From the NCBI GenBank assembly GCA_015222065.1, contig JADFUQ010000467.1, forward strand, positions 1 to 14,211: 14,211 nt of DNA, given 5' to 3'. Positions 1-9,418 of the stretch are shown here, piece by piece. Origin of the DNA: Bacteroidota bacterium. Its GTDB lineage: Bacteria > Bacteroidota > Bacteroidia > Bacteroidales > VadinHA17. The notes under the pieces are model-generated. The model ran no database searches and was not told the DNA's origin. It was given only the letters and a program-made list of their open reading frames with translations. Both the position numbers and the translations under genes were made by a program. How positions within the stretch are numbered: position 1 is the stretch's first letter; each line of letters starts with the position of its first letter.

Positions 1-737
1 GCTTCATTCTGTAAAAGGTCAAATAGTTCTTTTACATTTTCAGGATCAACCATCTTACATGGTGGTTTAGGCTGAGGAAGTTCAAAACTCTTATGATTTG
101 TCAATATCTCAGCATCAGAAGCTTCCACCACATTCAAAGGTTTCTTTCTTGCCATCATAATTCCCCGCATAGCAGGAATTCTCGGGTCAATAGAAATTCC
201 TTTCTGGACAATTGCAACAAACGGAGTATCAATGCTTATAATTTCTTTTCCTCCATCAATTGTCCTTGATACAGACACTTTTTCTCCTTCTACTTCAATA
301 CCTGAAACTGCAGAGACAGAAGGCATGCTAAGAAACTCTGATAACATCCCTCCCACAGCAGCACCGTTGTAATCGCATGATTCAATACCGCACATTACAA
401 AACCAAGATCTTCATCTTTCAACACACCTGCCAGCTTAGCAGCTACAGCATATGCATCAGTTGGTTCAGCATCAATACGTATAGCATCATCCGCACCAAT
501 TGCCAGCGCTTTTCTTATTGTAGGTTCAGCACTCTTTGTTCCAACGGTAATAACAGTAACTTTTTCCACCGATGAGCCGGCATCCTCTTTTAATTCCATT
601 GCCCTAGTCAGAGCCAGTTCATCCCATGGATTAATTATCCACTGTACGCCGGTATTGTCAAAAACAGAATTATTTTCTGTAAACTTAACTTTTGTTGTTG
701 TATCAGGTACGTTCCCGAGGCAAACGAATACTCTCAT
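1..737 (-). CDS. etfB: Electron transfer flavoprotein beta subunit (3' end cut by window edge)
   Basis: Reading the minus strand from the ATG at 737-735 gives an open frame to the window edge: 245 full codons with no stop. The product starts MRVFVCLGNVPDTTTKVKF and has EtfB hallmarks: an N-terminal Rossmann-like fold, a GADDAIRI segment (81-88), a nucleotide-binding stretch around GIESCDYNGAAVGG (117-130), and the family signature PRIPAMRGIIMARKKP (185-200). EtfB pairs with EtfA as a soluble FAD/AMP-binding dimer. It passes electrons between acyl-CoA dehydrogenases or other flavoenzymes and the respiratory chain or ferredoxin. Family proteins are about 245-260 residues, so only a few codons should be missing. 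etfA would be expected just beyond the left edge. The gene starts 52 nt after the DUF3467 stop on the same strand, with no clear terminator or promoter between them, so read-through is possible. Whether this ETF is electron-bifurcating cannot be told from this subunit by eye. Confidence 0.95.
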   Translation of the reverse strand, partial: MRVFVCLGNVPDTTTKVKFTENNSVFDNTGVQWIINPWDELALTRAMELKEDAGSSVEKVTVITVGTKSAEPTIRKALAIGADDAIRIDAEPTDAYAVAAKLAGVLKDEDLGFVMCGIESCDYNGAAVGGMLSEFLSMPSVSAVSGIEVEGEKVSVSRTIDGGKEIISIDTPFVAIVQKGISIDPRIPAMRGIMMARKKPLNVVEASDAEILTNHKSFELPQPKPPCKMVDPENVKELFDLLQNE

Positions 738-789
738 ACTCTTTATTTTTAATTAATTACGCTATTATTTTGATAAGTCATATTTATTG

Positions 790-1116
790 TCATGCTTGTG
801 CAGTTGGGCCGCCAAAATTCATTGGTATAGCAGGTCCGCCTGGACCTTTATCTTTAATTACACCATGCACAGCTTCATGCTTTTTAATATTATCTTCGAG
901 AGCTCTCAACAATCTTTTGGCATGTTCAGGAGTAAGGATAATCCTGGCTTTTACCTGTGCTTTAGGTACACCTGGCATAATCCTGACAAAGTCCAGCACA
1001 AATTCGGCTGATGAGTGTGTAATAACCGCGAGATTTGAATAAGTTCCCTGGGCCACTTCATCATTAAGTTCTATATCCAGTTGGCTTTTCCCTGGTTTTC
1101 TTTTTTGGTCTTCCAT
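790..1116 (-). CDS. DUF3467 domain-containing protein downstream of rpoC
   Basis: A 108-residue protein starting at ATG 1116 and ending with TGA at 790-792. It has no signal peptide or membrane segment, so it is probably cytoplasmic. The N-terminus is polar and charged (MEDQKRKPGKSQ). The conserved core has LDIELNDEVAQGTYSNLAVI, then HSSAEFVLDFVRIMPGVPKA (about 34-53), then RIILTPEHAKRLLRALEDNI (about 58-77). This is the DUF3467 pattern as I know it from Bacteroides. A Gly/Pro-rich tail ending PMNFGGPTAQA follows. The gene begins 21 nt after the rpoC stop, so it is very likely co-transcribed with rpoBC. I know of no established function. Placement beside the polymerase genes suggests a role connected with transcription or translation, but that is inference only. 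The start is supported by the family N-terminus and by fit between genes; no Shine-Dalgarno motif is visible. Confidence 0.93.
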   Translation of the reverse strand: MEDQKRKPGKSQLDIELNDEVAQGTYSNLAVITHSSAEFVLDFVRIMPGVPKAQVKARIILTPEHAKRLLRALEDNIKKHEAVHGVIKDKGPGGPAIPMNFGGPTAQA

Positions 1117-1137
1117 AGTAAAAAGAATTTATAATTT

Positions 1138-4100
1138 TTACTCCTTATTATCTTCTCCTACAACTACATTTCCTTCTTCAACTACATCTTTCTCCTTTTC
1201 TTTAGCGGACACCAATTTTTCATATTCTTCCATTGAACCCACAACAATCTTATCATAATTTCTTGCACCGGTTCCGGCAGGAATCAGGTGTCCGACAATA
1301 ACATTTTCTTTCAGTCCTTCGAGGTTATCCACTCGTCCAAACACAGCAGCTTCGTTTAGAACTTTTGTTGTTTCCTGGAATGAAGCAGCCGACATAAAAC
1401 TTCTGGTTTGCAATGCAGCTTTTGTAATTCCTTGCAGCACCTGGTTTGACGTTGCAGGAATAGCATTACGTGCTTCAATAAGTTTCTTGTCTTTTCGTTT
1501 AAGGAGAGAATTTTCGTCTCTGAGTTTCCTCGCGGTAATTATCTGTCCATTCTTAAATATCAGTGAATCTCCCACATCAACAATGATCATTTTATCATAG
1601 ATCCAGTCGTTCTCATTCATGAATCCCAACTTGTCAACTATTTGTTTTTCAAGGAATTTGGTATCTCCCGGATCAATGATTTCAACTTTACGCATCATCT
1701 GACGAACGATGATTTCAAAATGTTTATCATTAATTTTCACACCCTGCAGCCGATAAACTTCCTGAACCTCATTAACAATATACTCCTGCACTTTTGTCGG
1801 TCCTTTGATAGCAAGGATATCCAGCGGGGTAATAGCTCCGTCTGACAGTGCCATTCCTGCCCGTACATAATCGTTTTCCTGAACGAGTATTTGTTTTGAC
1901 AATGGAACCAGATATTTTTTCACTTCACCTGTCCGTGATGTAACAATAATTTCACGATTCCCACGCTTGATCTTACCAAACTGAATCTCTCCGTCTATTT
2001 CAGATACTACAGCCGGGTTTGACGGGTTTCTTGCTTCGAACAGTTCGGTAACCCTTGGCAGACCACCTGTAATATCGCCCGATTTCCCAATAGCTCTTGG
2101 TATTTTTGCCAGTATATCTCCCTCTTTTACTTCACTATTTTCACTGGCAATCACATGAGCACTAACGGGAAGGTTATAGGATTTTGACGAGGTTTTCTTT
2201 TTATCCCCCGGCACGATCCTGAGAGTAGGGTTCTTAGTTTTATCTCTTGTTTCAATAATCACTTTCTCCTTGTATCCTGTTTGTTCATCAGACTCTTCCC
2301 GATAGGTAACACCTTCAATTAATTGTTGGAAATTTACTTTCCCATGTTCTTCAGAGATTATCAATGCATTATAAGGATCCCAATCACAAAGCAAGTCCCC
2401 CTTCTTTACACTGTTACCATTCATAATATAAAGGTTTGAGCCATAAGGGATATTATGAGTTGACAGAGCAATACCGGTTTCCTTATCCAATATCCGCATT
2501 TCTGCCAGACGCCCTATAACTATACCAACTTTTTTACCATCCTCCATTTTCTTCTCAACAATACGCAATTCTTCAATCTCAACGATTCCTTCAAATTTGG
2601 CAATGATACTAGATTCAGCAGTAATACTTGATGCAGTACCTCCAACGTGGAAAGTACGCAGTGTAAGCTGTGTCCCCGGTTCACCAATAGACTGGGCAGC
2701 AATTACACCAACTGCTTCACCTTGTTGCACCATTTGTCCGGTAGAAAGGTTTCGTCCGTAGCATTTAGCACAGACTCCTCTACTGGATTCACATGTAAGA
2801 ACCGAACGAATTTCTATTTCTTCGATTGGTGATTCCTCAATTTTCCGGGCAATCTCCTCGGTAATTTCTTCTCCCGAACCAATTATCAATTCATTATTTA
2901 ACGGATTGTAAACATCATGCACAGTAGTACGGCCCAGGATTCTTTCATAAAGTGTTTCAACAACTTCCTCATTCTTTTTAATTGCACTTGCAACAAGTCC
3001 TCTCAATGATCCGCAATCAGGCTCTGAAACAACAACATCCTGTGATACATCAACCAGGCGTCTTGTCAGGTAACCTGCATCGGCAGTTTTCAGGGCAGTA
3101 TCCGCCAAACCTTTTCTGGCACCATGGGTTGAAATAAAATACTCCAGAACTGAAAGTCCCTCTTTAAAATTAGACAAGATTGGGTTTTCAATAATTTCCG
3201 AAGCAATAGCACCTGATTTTTGTGGTTTAGCCATTAGTCCTCTCATCCCGGAGAGCTGTCTTATCTGTTCTTTAGAACCACGTGCTCCTGAGTCAAGCAT
3301 CATAAACACAGGATTAAATCCCTGCTTATCAGAAGATAATTGTTTCATCAGGGTTTGGGTAAGCTTGGCATTTGTATGTGTCCAGATGTCGATTATTTGG
3401 TTGTAACGTTCGTTGTTAGTAATAAATCCCATGTTATAGTTATTCATTACCTCATCTACGTTTTTATAACCTTCTTCCACAAGTTCAACTTTCCGTTCCG
3501 GAATAATTACATCTTTAAGATTAAAAGAAAGCCCACCACGAAAAGCCATATTATATCCAAGAGATTTGATATCATCAAGGAAATTTGCAGTAGTTGAAGT
3601 CCCTGTTTTTTTCAATACTGTACCAATAATTTCTCTAAGTGATTTCTTAGTCAGCAGTTCATTAATAAAACCAACCTCTTTAGGGACATACTTGTTAAAA
3701 ACAACTCGCCCTACAGTGGTTTCAATAAGATGATTAACCGGTTTTCCATCAACTATATCATCAACTTTAACCTTAATAATGGCATGGAGATCAATTTTAT
3801 CCTCATTCAGAGCAATAGTGACCTCTTCCTGTGAATAGAAAACCAAACCTTCCCCTCTGATTTTCAGGTTTTTTGTTGATTTTTTTGCTTTGGTAATATA
3901 ATATAATCCAAGTACCATATCCTGTGAAGGGACTGCAATTGGAGCACCATTAGCCGGATTAAGTATATTATGTGATGCAAGCATCAGCATTTGCGCTTCA
4001 AGAATAGCAGTATTACCCAGAGGCAGATGGACAGCCATCTGATCACCATCAAAGTCGGCATTAAACGCGGTACAAACCAATGGATGCAACTGAATTGCTT

Positions 4101-5469
4101 TTCCCTCAATAAGTTTAGGCTGAAATGCCTGTATGCCAAGGCGGTGAAGAGTTGGAGCCCTATTAAGCAGGACAGGATGTCCTTTAAGCACACTTTCCAG
4201 AATATCCCATACAACGGGTTCTTTCCGGTCTACAATTTTCTTAGCTGATTTAACAGTTTTTACTATACCCCTTTCAATTAGTTTTCTAATAATAAAGGGT
4301 TTATACAGTTCAGCTGTCATATCCTTTGGCAGCCCACATTCATGAAGCTTAAGTTCCGGACCAACAACAATAACTGACCGTGCTGAATAATCAACTCTTT
4401 TACCTAGTAGATTTTGACGGAATCTTCCTTGTTTTCCTTTTAGACTATCACTCAGTGATTTAAGCGGTCTGTTTCCATCAGTTTTAACGGCATTTGATTT
4501 CCTGGAATTATCAAATAATGAATCAACTGATTCCTGAAGCATCCGTTTCTCATTACGGAGGATCACTTCGGGAGCTTTTATTTCAATAAGTCGTTTAAGC
4601 CTGTTATTTCTGATAATTACACGGCGGTAAAGATCGTTAAGATCGGATGTGGCAAAACGTCCCCCATCAAGTGGGACAAGCGGTCTGAGTTCAGGAGGAA
4701 TAACAGGTACAACTTTCACTATCATCCATTCGGGGCGATTTACTTTTTTTGAAGCTCTGAAAGCTTCAACAACCTGTAATCGTTTCAGGGCTTCATTTTT
4801 CCTTTGCTGCGAAGTTTCTGTATTTGCTTTATGTCTGAGAGAAAATGACATTTCATCCAGATTGAGTCGTTCAAGCAAATGAAACAAAGCATCAGCACCC
4901 ATTCCTGCAATAAATTTATCAGGATCGGTATCCTCCAGATATTGATTCTCCTTTGGAAGACTTTCCAGAATCTCAAGATATTCCTCTTCAGTAAGGAAAT
5001 CAAGATACTTAATACCATCTGTTGCTTTAACTCCCGGGTTAATTACTACATATCTTTCGTAGTAAATAATAGAATCGAGTTTTTTAGTTGGAAGGCCAAG
5101 AAGGTAACCCATTTTATTGGGAAGCGATTTGAAGTACCAAATATGAGCAACCGGTACCACAAGGGAGATATGACCAATACGTTCGCGCCGCACTTTCTTT
5201 TCAGTAACTTCAACACCGCAACGGTCACAAACAATACCCTTGTATCTTATCCTCTTATATTTACCACAATGGCATTCATAATCCTTAACGGGTCCGAATA
5301 TCCGTTCACAGAACAAACCATCTCTTTCAGGTTTATAAGTTCTGTAATTAATTGTTTCGGGTTTCAGCACTTCTCCACACGAACGTTCGAGTATCTCCTC
5401 CGGTGAAGCCAGAGCAATTGAAATTTTTCTAAAATCACTCTTAACCTTTGTATCTCTACGGAATGGCAT
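1138..5469 (-). CDS. rpoC: DNA-directed RNA polymerase subunit beta'
   Basis: Largest subunit of the RNA polymerase core, 1443 residues from the ATG at 5469. Visible landmarks: first zinc-binding cysteines C66, C68, C81 and C84; the catalytic NADFDGDQ motif at 470-477, with D472, D474 and D476 holding the active-site magnesium; a bridge helix around 787-808; a second zinc cluster C819, C893, C900, C903; and a trigger loop starting near 917-944. The loop is interrupted by an SI3-type insertion (about 951-1128) before GDITGGLPRVTELFEAR. The C-terminus is acidic and Lys/Glu-rich. A TTG two codons upstream (5475) is also in frame, but MPFRRDTKVKSDF matches the start of Bacteroides relatives, so I chose the ATG. 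Only 34 nt separate it from the rpoB stop, so the two share a transcript. No Shine-Dalgarno motif is seen. The frame is intact and of normal length for the phylum. Confidence 0.99.
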   Translation of the reverse strand: MPFRRDTKVKSDFRKISIALASPEEILERSCGEVLKPETINYRTYKPERDGLFCERIFGPVKDYECHCGKYKRIRYKGIVCDRCGVEVTEKKVRRERIGHISLVVPVAHIWYFKSLPNKMGYLLGLPTKKLDSIIYYERYVVINPGVKATDGIKYLDFLTEEEYLEILESLPKENQYLEDTDPDKFIAGMGADALFHLLERLNLDEMSFSLRHKANTETSQQRKNEALKRLQVVEAFRASKKVNRPEWMIVKVVPVIPPELRPLVPLDGGRFATSDLNDLYRRVIIRNNRLKRLIEIKAPEVILRNEKRMLQESVDSLFDNSRKSNAVKTDGNRPLKSLSDSLKGKQGRFRQNLLGKRVDYSARSVIVVGPELKLHECGLPKDMTAELYKPFIIRKLIERGIVKTVKSAKKIVDRKEPVVWDILESVLKGHPVLLNRAPTLHRLGIQAFQPKLIEGKAIQLHPLVCTAFNADFDGDQMAVHLPLGNTAILEAQMLMLASHNILNPANGAPIAVPSQDMVLGLYYITKAKKSTKNLKIRGEGLVFYSQEEVTIALNEDKIDLHAIIKVKVDDIVDGKPVNHLIETTVGRVVFNKYVPKEVGFINELLTKKSLREIIGTVLKKTGTSTTANFLDDIKSLGYNMAFRGGLSFNLKDVIIPERKVELVEEGYKNVDEVMNNYNMGFITNNERYNQIIDIWTHTNAKLTQTLMKQLSSDKQGFNPVFMMLDSGARGSKEQIRQLSGMRGLMAKPQKSGAIASEIIENPILSNFKEGLSVLEYFISTHGARKGLADTALKTADAGYLTRRLVDVSQDVVVSEPDCGSLRGLVASAIKKNEEVVETLYERILGRTTVHDVYNPLNNELIIGSGEEITEEIARKIEESPIEEIEIRSVLTCESSRGVCAKCYGRNLSTGQMVQQGEAVGVIAAQSIGEPGTQLTLRTFHVGGTASSITAESSIIAKFEGIVEIEELRIVEKKMEDGKKVGIVIGRLAEMRILDKETGIALSTHNIPYGSNLYIMNGNSVKKGDLLCDWDPYNALIISEEHGKVNFQQLIEGVTYREESDEQTGYKEKVIIETRDKTKNPTLRIVPGDKKKTSSKSYNLPVSAHVIASENSEVKEGDILAKIPRAIGKSGDITGGLPRVTELFEARNPSNPAVVSEIDGEIQFGKIKRGNREIIVTSRTGEVKKYLVPLSKQILVQENDYVRAGMALSDGAITPLDILAIKGPTKVQEYIVNEVQEVYRLQGVKINDKHFEIIVRQMMRKVEIIDPGDTKFLEKQIVDKLGFMNENDWIYDKMIIVDVGDSLIFKNGQIITARKLRDENSLLKRKDKKLIEARNAIPATSNQVLQGITKAALQTRSFMSAASFQETTKVLNEAAVFGRVDNLEGLKENVIVGHLIPAGTGARNYDKIVVGSMEEYEKLVSAKEKEKDVVEEGNVVVGEDNKE

Positions 5470-5503
5470 ATGCAAATAATTAAATTTTCACTAACATAAT
5501 TAA

Positions 5504-8500
5504 TTAATCAAGACTCATACTAAGTCCGAGTCCTCTAAGTTCATGTAACAGAACATTAAGGGATTCAGGTATTCCCGGTGTTGGCATGGGCTCTCCTTTT
5601 ACAATAGCTTCGTACGACCGTGCTCTACCGATAACATCATCCGATTTCACTGTCAGTATTTCCTGAAGAATGTGTGATGCTCCGAAAGCTTCAAGAGCCC
5701 AGACTTCCATCTCACCAAATCGCTGACCTCCGAATTGTGCTTTACCACCAAGAGGTTGCTGTGTAATAAGTGAGTATGGTCCGATAGACCGTGCATGCAT
5801 TTTGTCGTCAACCATATGTCCAAGTTTGAGCATATAGATAACACCTACAGTAGCGGGCTGATTAAACCGTTCGCCTGTACCTCCGTCGTACAAATAAGTT
5901 GTTCCATAATCAGGAAGGCCGGCTTTTCTGGTATATTCAGTTATTTCTTCTAAAGTTGCACCGTCAAATATTGGTGTTGAGAATTTTAACCCCAGACGTT
6001 GTCCTGCCCAACCCAAAACTGTTTCATATATCTGTCCAAGATTCATCCTTGAAGGCACTCCCAGGGGGTTAAGTACAATATCCACAGGGGTTCCGTCTTC
6101 AAGGAAAGGCATATCTTCCTGGCGTACAATTTTGGCAACAATACCTTTGTTTCCATGACGTCCGGCCATTTTATCTCCAACTTTTATTTTCCGCTTTCTT
6201 GCCAGATAGATCTTAGCCATTTCAATAATGCCGGTAGGAAGTTCATCCCCTATAGAAATATTGTATTTCTGTCTCCGGTAAATAGCTTCAACCTCTTTAA
6301 ATTTTGTAAGGTAATTATGGACAAGAAGTTTAATAGTTTCATTTTTCTTCTTATCGGTAGTCCATTTATTCAGGTTAACATTAAGATAGTTAATGTCCTG
6401 TAGTTGCTTGAGAGTAAACTTAGTACCCTTTGGAATAAGATCAACATTCAGGTTATCTTTAACCCCCTGAGATGTTTTTCCATTTACAAGGATAAATATT
6501 TTATCAACCAATTTGGTATTCAGTTCTTCGAGTTCCTTTTTTAACTCGACATCTATCTTATCCAGCATTGGTTTTTCTGCAACTTTCGATCTTCTATCTT
6601 TAACCGGACGTGAGAAAAGATTTTTATCAACTACCACACCGTCGAGTGATGGTCCGGCTTTCAAAGAAGCATCTTTAACATCACCGGCTTTATCGCCGAA
6701 AATGGCACGAAGGAGCTTCTCTTCCGGAGAGGGATCGGATTCACCTTTTGGAGTAATTTTTCCTATAAGGATATCTCCCGGTTTAATATGAGCACCAATA
6801 CGAATCAATCCATGTTCATCCAGGTCTTTAGTGGCCTCTTCACTAACATTAGGAATATCAGATGTAAGTTCTTCAAGACCTCTTTTTGTATCCCTTACTT
6901 CAAGGGAATGTTCCTCTATATGAATTGAGGTAAAGATATCATCACGCACAACACGATCAGATATCACGATAGCATCCTCGAAATTATATCCTTTCCAGGG
7001 CATGAATGCCACTTTCAAATTTCTGCCCAGTGCAAGTTCTCCTTTTTCTGTACCATAACCCTCGGTAAGAACCTGTCCTTTCATAACCTTTTCTCCTTTT
7101 GAAACAATTGGTATAAGGTTAATACAGGTATTCTGATTTGTTTTCTTGTATTTTGGCAGAACATATTTTTTTACATCATCATCAAAGCTAATAAACTTCT
7201 CAACATCACTTCGGGTATAGCGTATCACAATTTCGTTGGCATCAACATATTCAACAACACCGTCACTTTCCGCGACAATTAATATTCTTGAGTCCTGGAT
7301 CATTGTTTTTTCCAGGCCGGTACCAACAATAGGTGCTTCAGGTTTAACAAGAGGCACTGCCTGTCTCATCATATTAGAACCCATAAGAGCTCTGTTTGCA
7401 TCATCATTCTCAAGGAATGGGATCAGGGAGGCTGCGATTGAAGCAATCTGGTTTGGAGCGACATCCATTAAGTCAACATTTTTTGCTTCCTCATGCGGAA
7501 AATCACCTTCGTAGCGTGCTTTAACCTTTGGGTTAATAAATTCACCGTTCTCGTTTATAGGTGCATTTGCCTGAGCAATCACCTTCTTTTCTTCTTCTTC
7601 AGCACTCAGGAAAACCACACCATCATCATTTAATTCCACCTTCCCATCCTTAACATTTCTATATGGTGTTTCAATAAAACCAAGTTTGTTGATCTTGGCA
7701 TAAACACACAGTGATGATATCAATCCAATATTTGGTCCTTCGGGTGTTTCGATAGGGCAAAGTCTTCCATAGTGTGTATAGTGAACATCACGCACCTCGA
7801 ATCCTGCTCTCTCTCGTGATAAACCACCGGGTCCAAGTGCTGACATTCTTCGTTTATGGGTCATTTCAGCCAGCGGGTTAGTCTGATCCATAAACTGGGA
7901 CAACTGGTTTGTTCCGAAAAAGGAATTAATTACTGAAGAAAGTGTCTTCGAATTAATCAGGTCAACAGGAGTAAAAACCTCATTATCACGAACATTCATT
8001 CTTTCACGAATAGTTCTTGCCATACGGGCCAAACCTACACCAAACTGGTTATGAAGTTGTTCACCCACTGTTCTCACTCTACGATTACTCAAATGGTCAA
8101 TATCATCAACATCGGTTTTTGAGTTTATAAGTTCGATCAGATACTTAATAATCTTAATAATATCTTCCATTGTAAGGATCTTGGTATCCATAGGGATTTC
8201 AAGACCCAGTTTCCTGTTTATTCTAAATCTTCCGACATCTCCCAGATCGTAACGTTTATCTGAGAAAAACAGGTTTTCGATCACTTCGCGGGCAGTTCCT
8301 TCATCAGGTGGTTCAGAATTACGCAATTGACGGTAAATATGAACAACAGCTTCTTTCTCCGAGTTGCATGGATCTTTCTGTAAGGTATTAAAGATAATCT
8401 CAAAGTCAGAGATATTTTTTTCTTCATTGTGAAGTAGAATTGTTTTTGATCCGGAATTGACAATATCTTCAATATGCTCATCTTCCAGGATTGTTTCCCT

Positions 8501-9316
8501 GTCAATTATCACTTCATTTCGTTCAATTGATACTACTTCACCGGTATCTTCATCAACAAAGTCTTCGACCCATGATTTCAGTACTCGTGCAGCAAGTTTT
8601 CTTCCAACAAGTTTCTTCAGAGCCGTCTTAGAAACCTTAAATTCTTCAGCAAGGTCAAATATTTCAAGTATATCTTTATCGGTTTCGTAGCCAATAGCAC
8701 GTAATAATGTTGTAACCGGTAATTTCTTTTTCCGGTCAATGTAAGCATACATCACATTATTAATATCGGTTGCAAATTCTATCCATGAACCTTTGAATGG
8801 AATTATCCTGGCTGAATACAATTTTGTGCCGTTAGCATGAATACTTTGCCCGAAAAAAACTCCGGGTGATCGGTGTAGTTGCGACACTATTACTCTTTCT
8901 GCCCCATTAATTACAAATGTTCCCCGTTCAGTCATATAAGGAACAACACCTAAATAGACTTCCTGTATAACTGTATCAAAATCTTCATGTTCCGGGTCGG
9001 TACAATACAGTTTTAGTTTAGCTTTCAACGGGACACTGTAAGTTAAACCTCTTTCCAGACATTCATCAATAGTGTAACGGGGAGGATCAATGGTATAATC
9101 AAGAAATTCCAGAACAAAATTATTCCTGGTATCAGTAATTGGGTAATTTTCGCTGAAGACTTTATACAGTCCTTCTTTTTTCCTTTGTTCCTGAATTGTA
9201 TTCAGTTGAAAAAAATTCCTGAATGATTTCAACTGAATATCCAGAAAATCGGGATAATCCATTTGTTCAGTAATGGAAGCGAAACTAATTCTTTCGTTTA
9301 TTTTTGAGGACATCAT
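5504..9316 (-). CDS. rpoB: DNA-directed RNA polymerase subunit beta
   Basis: Second-largest RNA polymerase core subunit, 1270 residues. Diagnostic stretches include EYPDF-type N-terminal text (here DYPDFLDIQLKSF, 20-32), SQLHRSPGVFF (145-155), the rifampicin pocket cluster from 471 to 495, RERAGFEVRDVHYTHYGRLC (501-520), GDKMAGRHGNKG (about 1047-1058) and the C-terminal ESLNVLLHELRGLGL. At the main resistance positions (E. coli Q513, D516, H526, S531) the sensitive residues are kept: LSQFMDQTNPL followed by THKRRMSALG. Nothing here predicts target-based rifampicin resistance. A lineage insertion lies before GDELPTGIIEMAK, as in E. coli beta. Two ATG codons are adjacent (9316 and 9313). The second gives MSSKINERISF, aligning exactly with relatives that start MSS, so the true start may be one codon later. 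The gene follows rplL across a 102-nt spacer that holds a strong hairpin. Confidence 0.99.
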   Translation of the reverse strand: MMSSKINERISFASITEQMDYPDFLDIQLKSFRNFFQLNTIQEQRKKEGLYKVFSENYPITDTRNNFVLEFLDYTIDPPRYTIDECLERGLTYSVPLKAKLKLYCTDPEHEDFDTVIQEVYLGVVPYMTERGTFVINGAERVIVSQLHRSPGVFFGQSIHANGTKLYSARIIPFKGSWIEFATDINNVMYAYIDRKKKLPVTTLLRAIGYETDKDILEIFDLAEEFKVSKTALKKLVGRKLAARVLKSWVEDFVDEDTGEVVSIERNEVIIDRETILEDEHIEDIVNSGSKTILLHNEEKNISDFEIIFNTLQKDPCNSEKEAVVHIYRQLRNSEPPDEGTAREVIENLFFSDKRYDLGDVGRFRINRKLGLEIPMDTKILTMEDIIKIIKYLIELINSKTDVDDIDHLSNRRVRTVGEQLHNQFGVGLARMARTIRERMNVRDNEVFTPVDLINSKTLSSVINSFFGTNQLSQFMDQTNPLAEMTHKRRMSALGPGGLSRERAGFEVRDVHYTHYGRLCPIETPEGPNIGLISSLCVYAKINKLGFIETPYRNVKDGKVELNDDGVVFLSAEEEEKKVIAQANAPINENGEFINPKVKARYEGDFPHEEAKNVDLMDVAPNQIASIAASLIPFLENDDANRALMGSNMMRQAVPLVKPEAPIVGTGLEKTMIQDSRILIVAESDGVVEYVDANEIVIRYTRSDVEKFISFDDDVKKYVLPKYKKTNQNTCINLIPIVSKGEKVMKGQVLTEGYGTEKGELALGRNLKVAFMPWKGYNFEDAIVISDRVVRDDIFTSIHIEEHSLEVRDTKRGLEELTSDIPNVSEEATKDLDEHGLIRIGAHIKPGDILIGKITPKGESDPSPEEKLLRAIFGDKAGDVKDASLKAGPSLDGVVVDKNLFSRPVKDRRSKVAEKPMLDKIDVELKKELEELNTKLVDKIFILVNGKTSQGVKDNLNVDLIPKGTKFTLKQLQDINYLNVNLNKWTTDKKKNETIKLLVHNYLTKFKEVEAIYRRQKYNISIGDELPTGIIEMAKIYLARKRKIKVGDKMAGRHGNKGIVAKIVRQEDMPFLEDGTPVDIVLNPLGVPSRMNLGQIYETVLGWAGQRLGLKFSTPIFDGATLEEITEYTRKAGLPDYGTTYLYDGGTGERFNQPATVGVIYMLKLGHMVDDKMHARSIGPYSLITQQPLGGKAQFGGQRFGEMEVWALEAFGASHILQEILTVKSDDVIGRARSYEAIVKGEPMPTPGIPESLNVLLHELRGLGLSMSLD

Positions 9317-9356
9317 AAAAATATTATGTTGACTTAATTATATATAACGACGAAAA

Positions 9357-9386
9357 GGTTTAGAATCCATTACCGGATTCCAAACC
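9357..9386 (-). terminator. Hairpin between rplL and rpoB, probable attenuator
   Basis: Read on the minus strand, the arm GGTTTGGAATCC pairs with GGATTCTAAACC across the six-base loop GGTAAT. That is a 12-bp stem with one G-U pair and no bulge. It is followed at once by TTTTCG, a short T-run. The structure lies 33 nt after the rplL stop and 40 nt before rpoB. In E. coli a partial terminator at the same place lowers rpoBC transcription relative to the ribosomal protein genes. Here the same role is an inference. Because the U-run is only four long and rpoB shows no promoter of its own in the spacer, partial rather than full termination is the more likely reading. Confidence 0.7.
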
Positions 9387-9393
9387 TGAGAAA

Positions 9394-9408
9394 CTTAATA
9401 ATATTAAG
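9394..9408 (-). other. Small A/T hairpin just after rplL
   Basis: CTTAAT and ATTAAG form a 6-bp stem around a three-base loop, 10 nt after the rplL stop codon and just upstream of the larger rplL-rpoB hairpin. It is weak and could be chance in A/T-rich spacer. It may also stabilise the 3' end of the rplL message. Confidence 0.3.
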
Positions 9409-9418
9409 GTGATAGTCT

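Noticed and set aside
471..550. Possible mobile element, CRISPR or defence genes anywhere in the window
   Set aside because: Looking across both strands I found no transposase-like, integrase-like or array-like structure. Every stretch is accounted for by housekeeping genes or short spacers; the span given here is simply an example inside etfB.
692..1042. A 116-codon open frame on the plus strand over the DUF3467/etfB junction
   Set aside because: It overlaps two well-supported minus-strand genes, and its translation has no recognisable features.
1117..1142. AGTAAAAA/TTTTTACT inverted repeat between rpoC and the DUF3467 gene
   Set aside because: It is almost purely A/T, overlaps the rpoC stop codon and is expected by chance in such spacer. 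It is not a credible terminator.
4879..5406. A 175-codon open frame on the plus strand
   Set aside because: It lies entirely antisense to the conserved N-terminal part of rpoC. Its translation is low-complexity and resembles no family I know. It is a shadow of rpoC codon usage.
5470..5475. Upstream TTG start for rpoC
   Set aside because: It adds only two residues. The ATG at 5469 matches the usual N-terminus of relatives.
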